Positions 8,633 to 16,608 of a stretch of DNA of 64,000 nt are shown here, in pieces. Made by a program: the position numbers and the translations under genes. Source of the stretch: Candidatus Pseudobacter hemicellulosilyticus (GTDB taxonomy: Bacteria; Bacteroidota; Bacteroidia; Chitinophagales; Chitinophagaceae); assembly GCA_029202545.1 (NCBI GenBank), contig CP119311.1, positions 1,612,001-1,676,000 of the forward strand. Direction: 5' to 3'. The notes under the pieces are model-generated. The model saw nothing but the letters and a program-made list of their open reading frames with translations. It had not been told where the DNA came from and did no database searches. The first letter of the stretch is position 1, and every line of letters begins with the position of its first letter.

Positions 8633-8934
8633 CTGTCTGTTGGATGTTAGTGGAATTGATCATGCGGAGTAACGGGCTGCGGGCCAGCCGAAAGGTTTCT
8701 TAAAAAAAACGGCAGCCTGGTTGTCAGATACTGTTTATTGGATGTCAGCGAAGTTGATCATAGTGTGCAATGAGACCAGGCCAAAGCAAATATTTTTTTA
8801 AACGGGGAACAATCTGGTGGCCTGATACTTTATTGGATGTCAGCGAAGTTAATCCCAGCATGCAGTGAGCGCTGAACAAAGCCAATATTTTTTAAACAGG
8901 GCACAACCTGGTGGCCTGATACTTTTATTGTCAG
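8633..8934. repeat. Array of three ~95-bp tandem repeats plus a fragment
   Basis: Three related units follow one another at 8633-8730, 8731-8827 and 8828-8921, with a fragment (CTTTTATTGTCAG) to 8934. Shared blocks are TTGGATGTCAGCGAAGTT near the start, an A/T run (TATTTTTTTAAAC) in the middle and GGTGGCCTGATA at the end. The last two units are most alike; the first is more diverged. No frame runs through the array. It lies upstream of the lamin-tail gene and about 300 nt before the asd leader. Confidence 0.8.
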
Positions 8935-9007
8935 TATAACCAGGCGCTCGTCTGCTCATTGTTTAGCCGTTGCAGGACCAACTTGTCGGGTGTTCTATAC
9001 AGGCAAC

Positions 9008-9145
9008 CTATATTTTTACCATCCTTTCAGCTGTCAGACTGTACCGTATCAGCAGTTCACAATAATATAATCCGGGACCAACCAGTTGTAAGTGAGCCAC
9101 TATTGCCGGGCCGCTCCGGGCCGCTGCCCTGTTCAGGCTGGCCAT
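9008..9145 (-). pseudogene. Possible remnant of a type IX secretion C-terminal domain
   Basis: The minus strand encodes a 46-residue stretch ending PGLYYCELLI...RMVKI and then a stop. This resembles the terminal beta strands of the Bacteroidota Por/type IX secretion sorting tail, where (P)G-x-Y-x-x-x-L and K(M)V(K/L)(I/R) are usual. Nothing recognisable lies upstream in the frame, so it may be the decayed end of a lost secreted protein, or chance similarity. Confidence 0.3.
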
Positions 9146-9220
9146 TGTTTCTCCGCCGGCCCGCCCTTCTTCCCAAATCTTTTCTTTTAATTCCCTCCGG
9201 AGAAAAATTCCAAAAATAAA

Positions 9221-9252
9221 TTTGCACACGATTTTTTTGCACACTACTTTTG
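9221..9252 (+). promoter_or_regulatory. Promoter of the asd leader
   Basis: TTTG (9221-9224), a 20-nt spacer and TACTTTTG (9245-9252) match the full Bacteroidota promoter (TTTG-N19-21-TAnnTTTG). Transcription would begin near 9257, just before the leader peptide. Confidence 0.75.
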
Positions 9253-9260
9253 ATCTCGTT

Positions 9261-9323
9261 ATGCAAAAACTGATGAAACATACGAAGCGCACCAAGAAAC
9301 ATTCCGGTTATCGGGAAGGTTGA
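9261..9323 (+). CDS. Leader peptide of the asd attenuator (Lys/Thr-rich)
   Basis: A 20-codon frame runs from ATG 9261 to TGA 9321-9323. It contains five Lys (positions 3, 6, 9, 12, 13), two Thr (8, 11) and two Met (1, 5), plus Arg and His. Lys, Thr and Met are the end products of the pathway served by the downstream asd gene, as expected of a ribosome-stalling leader peptide. A second in-frame ATG at codon 5 (9273) could start a 16-residue version with a longer 5' UTR. The stop codon directly follows the antiterminator arm CGGGAAGG, so a ribosome that finishes the peptide would cover that arm. Confidence 0.7.
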   Translation: MQKLMKHTKRTKKHSGYREG

Positions 9324-9384
9324 GGACGATTTTGTATGTCACCATATTTGAGGCCTTCCCGTAACAGGAAGGCCTTTTTTGTTT
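9312..9384 (+). promoter_or_regulatory. Attenuator upstream of asd: antiterminator and terminator
   Basis: The terminator pairs AGGCCTTCC (9351-9359) with GGAAGGCCT (9367-9375), a 9-bp perfect stem with a 7-nt loop and a T-run. The alternative antiterminator pairs CGGGAAGG (9312-9319), the last codons of the leader peptide, with CCTTCCCG (9354-9361). The two helices share bases and exclude each other. Stalling on the upstream Lys/Thr codons would leave CGGGAAGG free and allow read-through into asd; completing the peptide would mask it and allow termination. The pairing is seen in the sequence; the mechanism is inferred from classical amino-acid operon attenuators. Confidence 0.72.
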
Positions 9385-9419
9385 TCAATTAATAAACCAT
9401 ATAAAACAGCGTTAAACCA

Positions 9420-10427
9420 ATGAAAGTTGCAGTAGTAGGCGCCACCGGATTAGTAGGCACCAAAATGTTACAGGTACTGGCCGAAAGGGATTTCCCCGTT
9501 ACCGAACTGATCCCCGTAGCCTCTGAAAAATCAGTAGGTAAGGAAATTGAATTTAAAGGCAAGAAGTACGAGGTCGTCAGCATGGCCGATGCAATTGCCG
9601 CCAAACCTGCTGTAGCACTGTTTTCCGCTGGTGGCGGCACTTCCACCCAGTGGGCGCCCAAATTTGCCGAAGCCGGCATCACCGTGGTGGATAACTCCTC
9701 CGCCTGGCGCATGGACCCTACCAAGAAACTGGTGGTGCCCGAGATCAATGCCGATGCTATTGGCGTGGACGACAAGATCATTGCCAACCCCAACTGCTCC
9801 ACCATCCAGATGGTGGTAGCCCTCAATCCGCTTCACAAGAAATACAATATCAAACGCGTAGTAGTATCTACTTACCAGAGTGTTACAGGTACCGGCAAAC
9901 AGGCCGTGGACCAGCTCATGGGCGAACGCAGTAAAGCCGTTACCGGCAGCAATGGTGAATATCCCATGGCCTATAAATACCCGATCGACCTTAACGTGAT
10001 CCCCCAGATCGACGTATTCCTGGACAACGGGTACACCAAAGAAGAAATGAAAATGGTCAATGAGACCACGAAGATCATGCGGGATGATAGTATCCGTGTT
10101 ACTTCCACTACTGTCCGTATCCCCGTAATGGGCGGTCACAGTGAAAGCGTGAACGTGGAATTCAGCCAGGACTTTGATCTGGCCGAAGTAAAGGAATTGC
10201 TGGCCTCCGCCCCCGGCATAGTGGTGGTGGACGATCCTACTGCCCAGCAATACCCCATGCCCAAAGATGCACATGACCGCGATGAAGTGTTTGTTGGCCG
10301 TTTACGCCGTGACGAATCACAGCCCAATACGCTCAACATGTGGATCGTGAGCGATAACCTCCGCAAAGGCGCTGCTACCAATGCGGTGCAGATTGCAGAA
10401 TATCTCGTTGGAAAAGGACTGATCTAA
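9420..10427 (+). CDS. asd: Aspartate-semialdehyde dehydrogenase
   Basis: This 335-aa enzyme reduces beta-aspartyl phosphate to aspartate semialdehyde with NADPH, the common step to lysine/diaminopimelate, threonine and methionine. The N-terminal GATGLVG loop binds NADP (residues about 8-14). SAGGGTSTQWAPKFAEAG and VVDNSSAWR follow, and the catalytic Cys126 lies in NPNCSTIQM. Length fits the family. The gene is monocistronic, 35 nt after the attenuator T-run, and a strong hairpin lies between it and the convergent DUF2461 gene. Expression is probably controlled by the leader-peptide attenuator through Lys/Thr supply. Confidence 0.97.
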   Translation: MKVAVVGATGLVGTKMLQVLAERDFPVTELIPVASEKSVGKEIEFKGKKYEVVSMADAIAAKPAVALFSAGGGTSTQWAPKFAEAGITVVDNSSAWRMDPTKKLVVPEINADAIGVDDKIIANPNCSTIQMVVALNPLHKKYNIKRVVVSTYQSVTGTGKQAVDQLMGERSKAVTGSNGEYPMAYKYPIDLNVIPQIDVFLDNGYTKEEMKMVNETTKIMRDDSIRVTSTTVRIPVMGGHSESVNVEFSQDFDLAEVKELLASAPGIVVVDDPTAQQYPMPKDAHDRDEVFVGRLRRDESQPNTLNMWIVSDNLRKGAATNAVQIAEYLVGKGLI

Positions 10428-10539
10428 GGATCCGGTCCTTCCTTTCCGCTACTATTAATAATGGTAGAGCGCATTACTGCTTCCGTTCTCATGGCGGCGG
10501 TAAAGGGAATACCCAAAGGGAAAGTATAGTCAATGGCGG

Positions 10540-10578
10540 GGAGCCGGTGACCGGAATCAAGAACCGGTAACTGGCTCC
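10540..10578. terminator. Bidirectional terminator between asd and the DUF2461 gene
   Basis: A 15-16-bp stem with one mismatch pairs GGAGCCGGTGACCGG (10540-10554) with ACCGGTAACTGGCTCC (10563-10578). It lies between two convergent genes and a T-rich stretch follows on the plus strand. Confidence 0.65.
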
Positions 10579-10582
10579 TTCC

Positions 10583-11248
10583 TTATTCCAGGGACATGTT
10601 GATGAACTGTACCAGTGGCTGCAGGGCTTCAAAGGCATCCACTGTCTGCTTCAGGAATTTTGGACTGCTCACCTCGGCCTCACTCAGTTCCCTCGATGCG
10701 ATCCAGCTCTTCAGCTTCAGGTATTCCGCCGCCGGATTGTCCTTGTCGAACCCCTGGGGTACCTTGCTCAGGGAAAATCCTTCCTCCCGGTCCAGGCCCT
10801 TATAGACAGATTTGAATTTTTTACCGGTGATCAGCTGGTCAAACTCCTCGAAGCAGTAGTCAATCTCCTGGCGGATCTTCTTCAGTTCGGGCGCCATGGG
10901 CATCCAGATACCTCCGCCAACAAAGCTGCTGCCCGGCTCAATATGAATATAGTAACCCGCAAAGATGGACTTTTTGCCACCGCGGCCCATGCTGGCGGCC
11001 AGGTTGGTCTTATAGGGCGCCTTGTTCTTGGAAAAGCGCACATCCCGGTTGATCCGGAACAGGCAATTCTTAGCGGTCAGGTCGCGGATATCGGGTTCTT
11101 TGGCGCCAAAGCGGTCCAAAACCGCCTGGGTAAAGGCTTCCATGTCCTTTTTGGCAGCTTCATAGTCGTCCCTGTGGGCATCAAACCAGGACTTATCATT
11201 ATTTTTTTTCAGCTTTTTCAGAAAGCCAAGCGTGGAGGTCTGGATCAT
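10583..11248 (-). CDS. DUF2461 (TIGR02453) family protein
   Basis: This 221-aa protein matches the DUF2461 family over its full length: an N-terminal FLKKLKKNNDKSWFDAHRDD block, FRINRDVRFSKNKAPYKTN in the middle, then GYYIHIEPGSSFVGGGIW. The family is widespread in bacteria and fungi, and its function is not established. A -7 element TACATTTG on the minus strand (11275-11282) lies about 26 nt before the ATG, so it has its own promoter. It converges with asd. Confidence 0.92.
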   Translation of the reverse strand: MIQTSTLGFLKKLKKNNDKSWFDAHRDDYEAAKKDMEAFTQAVLDRFGAKEPDIRDLTAKNCLFRINRDVRFSKNKAPYKTNLAASMGRGGKKSIFAGYYIHIEPGSSFVGGGIWMPMAPELKKIRQEIDYCFEEFDQLITGKKFKSVYKGLDREEGFSLSKVPQGFDKDNPAAEYLKLKSWIASRELSEAEVSSPKFLKQTVDAFEALQPLVQFINMSLE

Positions 11249-11274
11249 ATTATCAGGTATTTAACTGGAAGCTG

Positions 11275-11282
11275 CAAATGTA
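11275..11282 (-). promoter_or_regulatory. -7 element of the DUF2461 gene
   Basis: TACATTTG on the minus strand matches TAnnTTTG exactly, 26 nt before the ATG. Confidence 0.55.
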
Positions 11283-11713
11283 AGCAGCGGGACAATAGCC
11301 CGGTCAGGGGAATATGGGAACCGGCGAAATGGGCCGACGGGCAGGAGGAAACACCGGACAGGTCCGCCTGCCCGGGTATTGAATGGTGACACATTGGTTC
11401 TCCCCGGGTACCAAAAGGTAGCCATAGAGCATGGCCGTATTGGGTGGGCCAGCTACCAGTTTACTAACGGTAGGGCAGGTCAAAACCGGAAAAGGATAGC
11501 TGCCTTTGCGTTAGATCAAGAGATTAAAATAAGATTAAAAAACGGGCTTAAACCAGGTGATCTTACCAACCGGCGGGCTTCATAGTAATACCATATTATA
11601 TATGGTCTGGAGGAGGTGCTTTTTTACCGGGTTAACCCGGGCTGCCCGGACCGGTGGACAGCTGCTGTACAGGAAAAGGCGATGGGCGGAACAGCAGCTG
11701 CCGGAAAGGGGTC
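11283..11713. other. Intergenic region, no gene recognised
   Basis: Short plus-strand frames exist here but show no known motif, signal peptide or upstream promoter and are probably chance. Nothing else stands out. Confidence 0.5.
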
Positions 11714-11756
11714 AAAAAAAGTGGTGTGAATTGAGCGCCGTCTCATTTCACACCAC
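11714..11756 (-). terminator. Terminator after the NUMOD4/HNH gene
   Basis: GTGGTGTGAA (11721-11730) pairs perfectly with TTCACACCAC (11747-11756); on the minus strand a run of seven T follows (11714-11720). Confidence 0.8.
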
Positions 11757-11785
11757 CGAGGCTGTTTAGCACAGCAGTTAGCTTG

Positions 11786-12352
11786 TTAGCTTTTGATCCT
11801 TCCCCAGTTTTCACCACTCTTGATGCGGTACATGGTCATTTCACTGACGCCGTACTTCTCAGCAAGTTTTTTAATGGTGATCTTCCGGTTCTTGTCGGTC
11901 AGCACTTTTTTAATGCTTTTGACCTGAGCAGCATTCAGCTTCAAACCCTCTGTGCGATTGGCTTGTACCTTTTTGTACGCAATCTTCGCGGGGCTGTTTT
12001 GCTGATGCTCGATCATTGTTTCAAGCGTAGCCCATTTGAGGTTCTTCACGTTGTTGTCAAGCTTGTTGTGATTAGAATGGATCACATACTTGGCCTTGGG
12101 TGAAGCTTTCTTCAAAAACAAACGGGCAATTTCACGGTGGATGTACAACGTACCGTTGTTACCGGGCCGGTGCAGGTTCAGGGTTCGGTAACCAGTGGTC
12201 AGTGAACCCTGGAGCAATTTTCCGTCTTCGATTACATCTTCCGTGTAGCTGGCTATGCGACCGTGGGAGGACAGCGCATACTTTTTTCTGAGGTGCTTCC
12301 AGCCTGGAAACTGTAGGGGTTTCCACACCTCGTTAGGGAGTTTTTTTATCAT
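11786..12352 (-). CDS. NUMOD4 / HNH-type homing-endonuclease-like protein
   Basis: This 188-aa protein begins with a NUMOD4 motif (EVWKPLQFPGWKHLRKKYAL followed by SSHGRI), continues with an HNH_3-type core (YIHREIARLF, then VIHSNHNKLDNNVKNLKWAT) and ends with a helix-turn-helix (IKKLAEKYGVSEMTMYRIKSG). This is the layout of phage and intron-associated homing nucleases. It is not inside an intron or a visible phage; it is a single chromosomal gene with a near-consensus -7 element (TAACTTTA) and its own terminator. It may be a domesticated nuclease or a free-standing selfish gene next to ligA. Confidence 0.8.
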   Translation of the reverse strand: MIKKLPNEVWKPLQFPGWKHLRKKYALSSHGRIASYTEDVIEDGKLLQGSLTTGYRTLNLHRPGNNGTLYIHREIARLFLKKASPKAKYVIHSNHNKLDNNVKNLKWATLETMIEHQQNSPAKIAYKKVQANRTEGLKLNAAQVKSIKKVLTDKNRKITIKKLAEKYGVSEMTMYRIKSGENWGRIKS

Positions 12353-12421
12353 CGCCTTTTCCTTTTGGCTAAAGTTACAAAAAAAGAGATGCGAATATCA
12401 AAAAACAATAATAAGATTCAA

Positions 12422-14518
12422 TCAGCGGTTAAGCATTTGCAGGAACTCTGCTTCAGTGATGATCTTCACTGAAGCGATCTTTTTGGCCTTTTCCAGCTTG
12501 GATCCGGCGTCATCTCCCACAACCAGGTAGTTGAGCTTGCTGCTTACACTGCCCAATATCTTGCCCCCGTTACTCTCAGCCAAACCCTCTGCCTCACTAC
12601 GTTTCAGGGTAGGAAGGGTGCCGGTGAACAAAAACGTTTGTCCCACAAGGTTGCCCTGGACCTCCAGATTTCTTTTATCATTTTTTAATGTTAGCCCCAA
12701 TTCTTCCAGCGTTTTAAGCATTACAATATTGTCCCAATTATGGAAAAACTGGTAGACACTGCCTGCTACTTTTGGCCCTACATCTTCGAGCTGTTGCAGG
12801 TCTTCCATGGAGTATTGTTCAAATTCCAGCAGGTGTTTGACAGCGTGAGCAAGTACTTTTGCGGTAGTCTCCCCCACATACCGGATGCCCAGCGCAAAGA
12901 TCAGCCGGTGCAGGGGCTGCTGTTTGGAAGCCTGGATAGCCGCCTGCAGATTGGTGATGCTTTTCTCCCCAAACCCTTCCAGGGAGCGGATCTGGTCAAA
13001 GGGCAGGGTATAGATCCCGGGTACATCCCGGAGCAGGCCCAGGTCAAAAAACTTACGTACGTTAGCATCTCCAAATCCGCGTATATCCATGGCATCCTTG
13101 CTGGTGAAGTGGATGATGCGCTCTACCACCTGCGCAGGACAGCTGATATTATTGCAACGCCATACGGCTTCGTCTACCGGCTTCACCAGTTTGTCGCCAC
13201 AAACAGGGCATACTGTCGGGAAATCAATGGTAGTTTCAGCGCCTGTCCGCAGTTCGGCCAGGGGCTTTACAATATAAGGGATCACATCGCCGGCCCTTTC
13301 TACCAGTACCGTATCACCGCGCATCAGGTCTTTCTCGCGGATCACTTCTTCATTGAACAGGGAAACAGAGGTCACGGTAACTCCGCCGATGCTCACCGGT
13401 TCTATCTTGGCCACCGGCGTAATAGAGCCGGTGCGGCCCACCTGGAAGTCCACGTCTTTCAGCCTGCTGGTGCCCTGCCGCGCCTTGAACTTGAAGGCCA
13501 TGGCCCAGCGGGGGTGGTGGGTGGTCATACCCAGGCGGTCCTGCAGGTCAACATTATTGACTTTTATCACCATCCCGTCTATCTCGTAAGGCAGCTCGTC
13601 CCGCTGCGCTTCGTACTGATGGCAGTATTCAACCACCGCTTCAATGCCTTCGAATACTCTTTTCTCCTTCCTGGGACTGCGGAAACCCAGGTCCCAGAGC
13701 ATTTCCAGGCAACCGCTATGGGTTTGCAGGCTTTGATGGGTGTCCTTTTGGGGCGTGGTGACAAAATAGCTGATATTATAGAGGAAGGCTTCCAGGTTGC
13801 GGCGACTAACCTCCCTCGGGTCTTTGATACGCAATGAGCCGGCGGCGGCATTGCGGGGATTGGCCAGTGGCGGCAGGTTCTGTTCGGCCAGCTGCTCATT
13901 GTATTTTTTGAAATTCTGTTTGTTCATCAGCACTTCACCACGGATCTCTATCTGCTGAACATCGTATTCGGAAAAACGGGCGGAGAGCGGTACAGAGCGG
14001 ATCTGCCGGATATTGGTAGTGATCTCATCGCCGGTAACGCCGTCGCCCCGGGTGGCGCCGCGGACCAGGTAGTCGTCCTCATAGATCAGTGAAATGCTGG
14101 CCCCGTCAAATTTGGGCTCCACACAGTATTCAACCTGATCCAGGCCTGCCCCTTCACGGACGCGGCGGTCCCAGTCTACCAGGTCCTGTTCATTATAGGA
14201 GTTCTCCAGGGAAAGCATGGGGACCAGGTGCGGCGCTGCGGGGAACTCTTTGGTGAGGCCTTTGCTGACGCGCTGGGTGGGAGAGTCAGGAGTCACCAGG
14301 TCGGGCTGCATGGTCTCTACCTGTTCCAGCGCTTTGAAGAGCTGGTCGTATTCAGCATCGGAGATCAGCGGGTCATTTTCTATATAATACCGGTACTCAT
14401 GGAAGCGCAGGATCTCCCGTAGTTCCAGGAGCCTGTCCGGCCCAATGCCCTGCTGGCCTGCTTTTAAAAGGTCTATTGTCTGTTGCTGTAATGATCGGCT
14501 CTGCTCTGGTGAAAACAT
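12422..14518 (-). CDS. ligA: NAD-dependent DNA ligase LigA
   Basis: This 698-aa enzyme seals nicks in DNA during replication and repair, using NAD as adenylate donor. The adenylation domain carries the active-site Lys136 in EPKFDGASI and RGDGVTGDE. An OB fold follows, then a four-Cys zinc finger (CPVCGDKL ... CNNISCPAQ), helix-hairpin-helix motifs and a C-terminal BRCT domain (LVGQTFLFTGTL ... LVVGDDAGSKLEKA). The ATG at 14518 is chosen over one 24 nt upstream because it gives the usual N-terminus for the family. Upstream lies a long repeat-rich intergenic region. Confidence 0.97.
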   Translation of the reverse strand: MFSPEQSRSLQQQTIDLLKAGQQGIGPDRLLELREILRFHEYRYYIENDPLISDAEYDQLFKALEQVETMQPDLVTPDSPTQRVSKGLTKEFPAAPHLVPMLSLENSYNEQDLVDWDRRVREGAGLDQVEYCVEPKFDGASISLIYEDDYLVRGATRGDGVTGDEITTNIRQIRSVPLSARFSEYDVQQIEIRGEVLMNKQNFKKYNEQLAEQNLPPLANPRNAAAGSLRIKDPREVSRRNLEAFLYNISYFVTTPQKDTHQSLQTHSGCLEMLWDLGFRSPRKEKRVFEGIEAVVEYCHQYEAQRDELPYEIDGMVIKVNNVDLQDRLGMTTHHPRWAMAFKFKARQGTSRLKDVDFQVGRTGSITPVAKIEPVSIGGVTVTSVSLFNEEVIREKDLMRGDTVLVERAGDVIPYIVKPLAELRTGAETTIDFPTVCPVCGDKLVKPVDEAVWRCNNISCPAQVVERIIHFTSKDAMDIRGFGDANVRKFFDLGLLRDVPGIYTLPFDQIRSLEGFGEKSITNLQAAIQASKQQPLHRLIFALGIRYVGETTAKVLAHAVKHLLEFEQYSMEDLQQLEDVGPKVAGSVYQFFHNWDNIVMLKTLEELGLTLKNDKRNLEVQGNLVGQTFLFTGTLPTLKRSEAEGLAESNGGKILGSVSSKLNYLVVGDDAGSKLEKAKKIASVKIITEAEFLQMLNR

Positions 14519-14630
14519 AGTGCTGTGTTTGGGACACTGCAAGGTACATGTTCTGGCTAAATACCGGAATGGCGCAAAGGCAGGTTACGGCGGCCACGGG
14601 CCCGCAGGCGCCTTCTATGGTCTTCAGTAT

Positions 14631-15000
14631 TTGGGACGAACCAATGCCGCTATGGGTGTAAAAGGAAGCATTGCCACCTGCTCCTGCATGCGCCTGGGTT
14701 AAGCTTTTTTTAAGGTGGGGACGAACCAAGGGCTATAGATCCATGTCACTATATTTATATAGGTACAAGCAGCTGTTCCCGTCAACGGGTTAAGCTATTT
14801 TTAAGATATGGGACGAACCAATGGTTGCGTTTTCAGTTTTTTCTGCGGATCCGCTTCAATATAGTATAGGAGCAAACAATGGTTGCGTTTTCAGCTGGCC
14901 TATTGATGGGAAGCTTCCCAAACTAATACTTGTTCTTATTAATATGGTACGAACCAATGATTTCCTATCCAGCCACCACCTGTATAGGAGTAAACTATAC
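14631..15000 (+). repeat. Cluster of GGGACGAACCA repeats in a 1-kb intergenic region
   Basis: Three exact copies of GGGACGAACCA lie at 14633-14643, 14718-14728 and 14810-14820, with degenerate relatives at about 14868, 14944 and 14985 (AGGAGCAAACAATGG, GGTACGAACCAATG, AGGAGTAAACTATAC). Two exact copies are preceded by a shared GGGTTAAGCTnTTTTTAAG block, and CAATGGTTGCGTTTTCAG occurs twice (about 14820 and 14878). The rest of the region to 15515 has no recognisable gene. Exact copies of the 11-mer also occur at 38806, 45683, 61399 and 61442. Confidence 0.85.
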
Positions 15001-15515
15001 ATGTCCGTTAGCTGAGCCTCCCGCTGCTGCAGCGGTAAAACCGGCTGTCTGCCCGGCCCGGCGGGCAAGCCGGCAGCACTAATTTTCAGCAATTTTTTCG
15101 GTGGTTGGACATTGAGTGTTGTGGACAATGGACAAAATCTTACCTTGCACCCGGAGAATGGCAATGCTACCCCAATAGGAACATTCTCCCAATCCAACCC
15201 CGTCACAGCGTCCATCTACTATTAATGCAAAATTCGCCTGACCGATCCACTGGTCAGCAGGTCCCGGTTTCATGAAGTTTTCATGGTCGCCGGATCCTAC
15301 TGGCTTTCCTTATCCTGCGGGTGAAGGCATGAACAGCCTACCTGAACCTGGATCCACAGGCGATCAGTTGTTGCCGATACGCAAGCGCTTGCCATATTAA
15401 GGTGCACGGACGGCAGCCAGCTATTCCCGTGGCTGCCGCCATTGGCAGCTGCCACTGTTTTCCTGGTTTCAGGCAAACAATCAAAACATTCCTCAAAAAA
15501 TAATAGCAACTAACG
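15001..15515. other. Intergenic region, no gene recognised
   Basis: The sequence between the repeat cluster and the nudix regulator contains only short frames without known motifs. No clear TAnnTTTG element was found for the regulator gene. Confidence 0.5.
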
Positions 15516-16253
15516 ATGGGTACCGCTTTGCAGAAAACTATTCAGCAGTTAAGATCTGAGAACAGGGAATATTTTCAGTTAGCCCTTTCTGTAGATTGTG
15601 TCATCTTCGGCTTCGAACACAACGAGTTAAAAGTATTACTGATCAAGTCTGACCTGGAAGAGTTCCAGGACCGCTGGTCCCTCCTGGGCGACCTGGTGCG
15701 GATAGATGAGAACCTGGACACCGCCTCCTACCGTGTACTCAAAGAGCGCACCGGCCTGGACGATGTATACCTGGAACAGGTACATACTTTTGGGTCGGTG
15801 GACCGACATCCTGCCGGTCGCGTGATCACCGTAGCCTATTATTCCCTCATCAACAGTAAGGACCACCAGCTCAAACTGGCCCATAATGAATTGCACTGGC
15901 ATCCCGTAAATGATATCAGTACCCTGGCCTTTGATCATAAAACCATACTGGACACCTGCATCCGCCAGCTGCAATCCAAAATAGAAGAACATCCCATAGT
16001 TTTTAACCTGCTGCCCGAAAAATTCTCGCTCCGCGAATTGCAAAGCCTTTACGAAGCGATCCTCGGCGTAAAAATGGATCGCCGCAACTTCCGGAAGAAA
16101 TTCTTCCTGATGGGCTGGCTCATAGATGTCAACGAACTGGAGCAGGATGTGCCGCATCGCCCCGGTAAACTGTACCGCTTTGATGCCGAAAAGTTTCCCA
16201 ATGGTCAATTCAAAGGCCAGATATCCGCTGAACCCGAACTGGCCCTTATGTAG
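15516..16253 (+). CDS. Nudix-domain transcriptional regulator (NrtR/AraR type)
   Basis: This 245-aa protein has an N-terminal Nudix fold (about 18-150) and a C-terminal winged helix (about 160-230, LRELQSLYEAILGVKMDRRNF). The Nudix box is degenerate: the catalytic RExxEE is replaced by RVLKER in DTASYRVLKERTGL, so hydrolysis is unlikely. The domain probably binds a sugar or nucleotide effector, as in the NrtR-like and Bacteroidota arabinose/xylose regulators. A truncated susC-type gene follows 355 nt downstream behind palindromes and short repeats, so it probably once controlled an adjacent utilisation locus. The ligand is unknown. Confidence 0.85.
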   Translation: MGTALQKTIQQLRSENREYFQLALSVDCVIFGFEHNELKVLLIKSDLEEFQDRWSLLGDLVRIDENLDTASYRVLKERTGLDDVYLEQVHTFGSVDRHPAGRVITVAYYSLINSKDHQLKLAHNELHWHPVNDISTLAFDHKTILDTCIRQLQSKIEEHPIVFNLLPEKFSLRELQSLYEAILGVKMDRRNFRKKFFLMGWLIDVNELEQDVPHRPGKLYRFDAEKFPNGQFKGQISAEPELALM

Positions 16254-16274
16254 TTATCGTTCCCTTTTTTCCCG

Positions 16275-16302
16275 GTTTGCCCGTAAAAAACGGGCAAACT
16301 TT
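16275..16302 (+). terminator. Terminator after the nudix regulator
   Basis: GTTTGCCCG (16275-16283) pairs with CGGGCAAAC (16291-16299) over an A-rich loop, followed by a short T tail. Confidence 0.6.
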
Positions 16303-16337
16303 GTGTTGCCCATACGCCTTGACGTAAGGATAGCTAA

Positions 16338-16352
16338 CTGTATGTCATACAG
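16338..16352. promoter_or_regulatory. 15-bp perfect palindrome, possible operator
   Basis: CTGTATG-T-CATACAG is a perfect 7-bp inverted repeat. It lies between the regulator and the susC remnant and could bind a dimeric regulator. Confidence 0.35.
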
Positions 16353-16446
16353 CTTCTTCATCCCGCCCAAACGCCCGCCTGTGGCTTGATTCCGGTCATT
16401 CGGTACCGCAACATTGATTTGGCGGAGGCCCGGAAAAAAATTAGAT

Positions 16447-16473
16447 TGTGTAAATCGTACGCAATTTTACACA
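16447..16473. promoter_or_regulatory. Inverted repeat upstream of the susC remnant, candidate regulator site
   Basis: TGTGTAAA (16447-16454) and TTTACACA (16466-16473) form a perfect 8-bp inverted repeat with an 11-nt spacer. Position and symmetry fit an operator for the upstream nudix-type regulator; this is inference. Confidence 0.45.
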
Positions 16474-16499
16474 CCAAGATAGCATCTGTAGCAACCTCC

Positions 16500-16560
16500 T
16501 CCGTACCGGAAACAGCTTCCGTACCGGCATCGCTTCCGTGCCTGCATTTTTGTCCGTGCC
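16500..16560 (+). repeat. Four tandem 17-18-bp degenerate repeats
   Basis: Copies of TCCGTrCC(GG) start at 16500, 16518, 16535 and 16553, a spacing of 18, 17 and 18 nt. The array lies about 50 nt before the chimeric susC/VCBS gene, where regulator sites could be expected. Confidence 0.6.
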
Positions 16561-16608
16561 ACAGTTACACAGGGACCTTTATTAGATAACCAATTTATTA
16601 CCATCAGT

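Noticed and set aside
11379..11769. Two short plus-strand frames in the DUF2461-HNH gap
   Set aside because: No promoter, family or conserved motif; the second runs into the terminator hairpin of the neighbouring gene.
12740..13837. 365-codon plus-strand frame opposite ligA
   Set aside because: Antisense shadow of an essential conserved gene.
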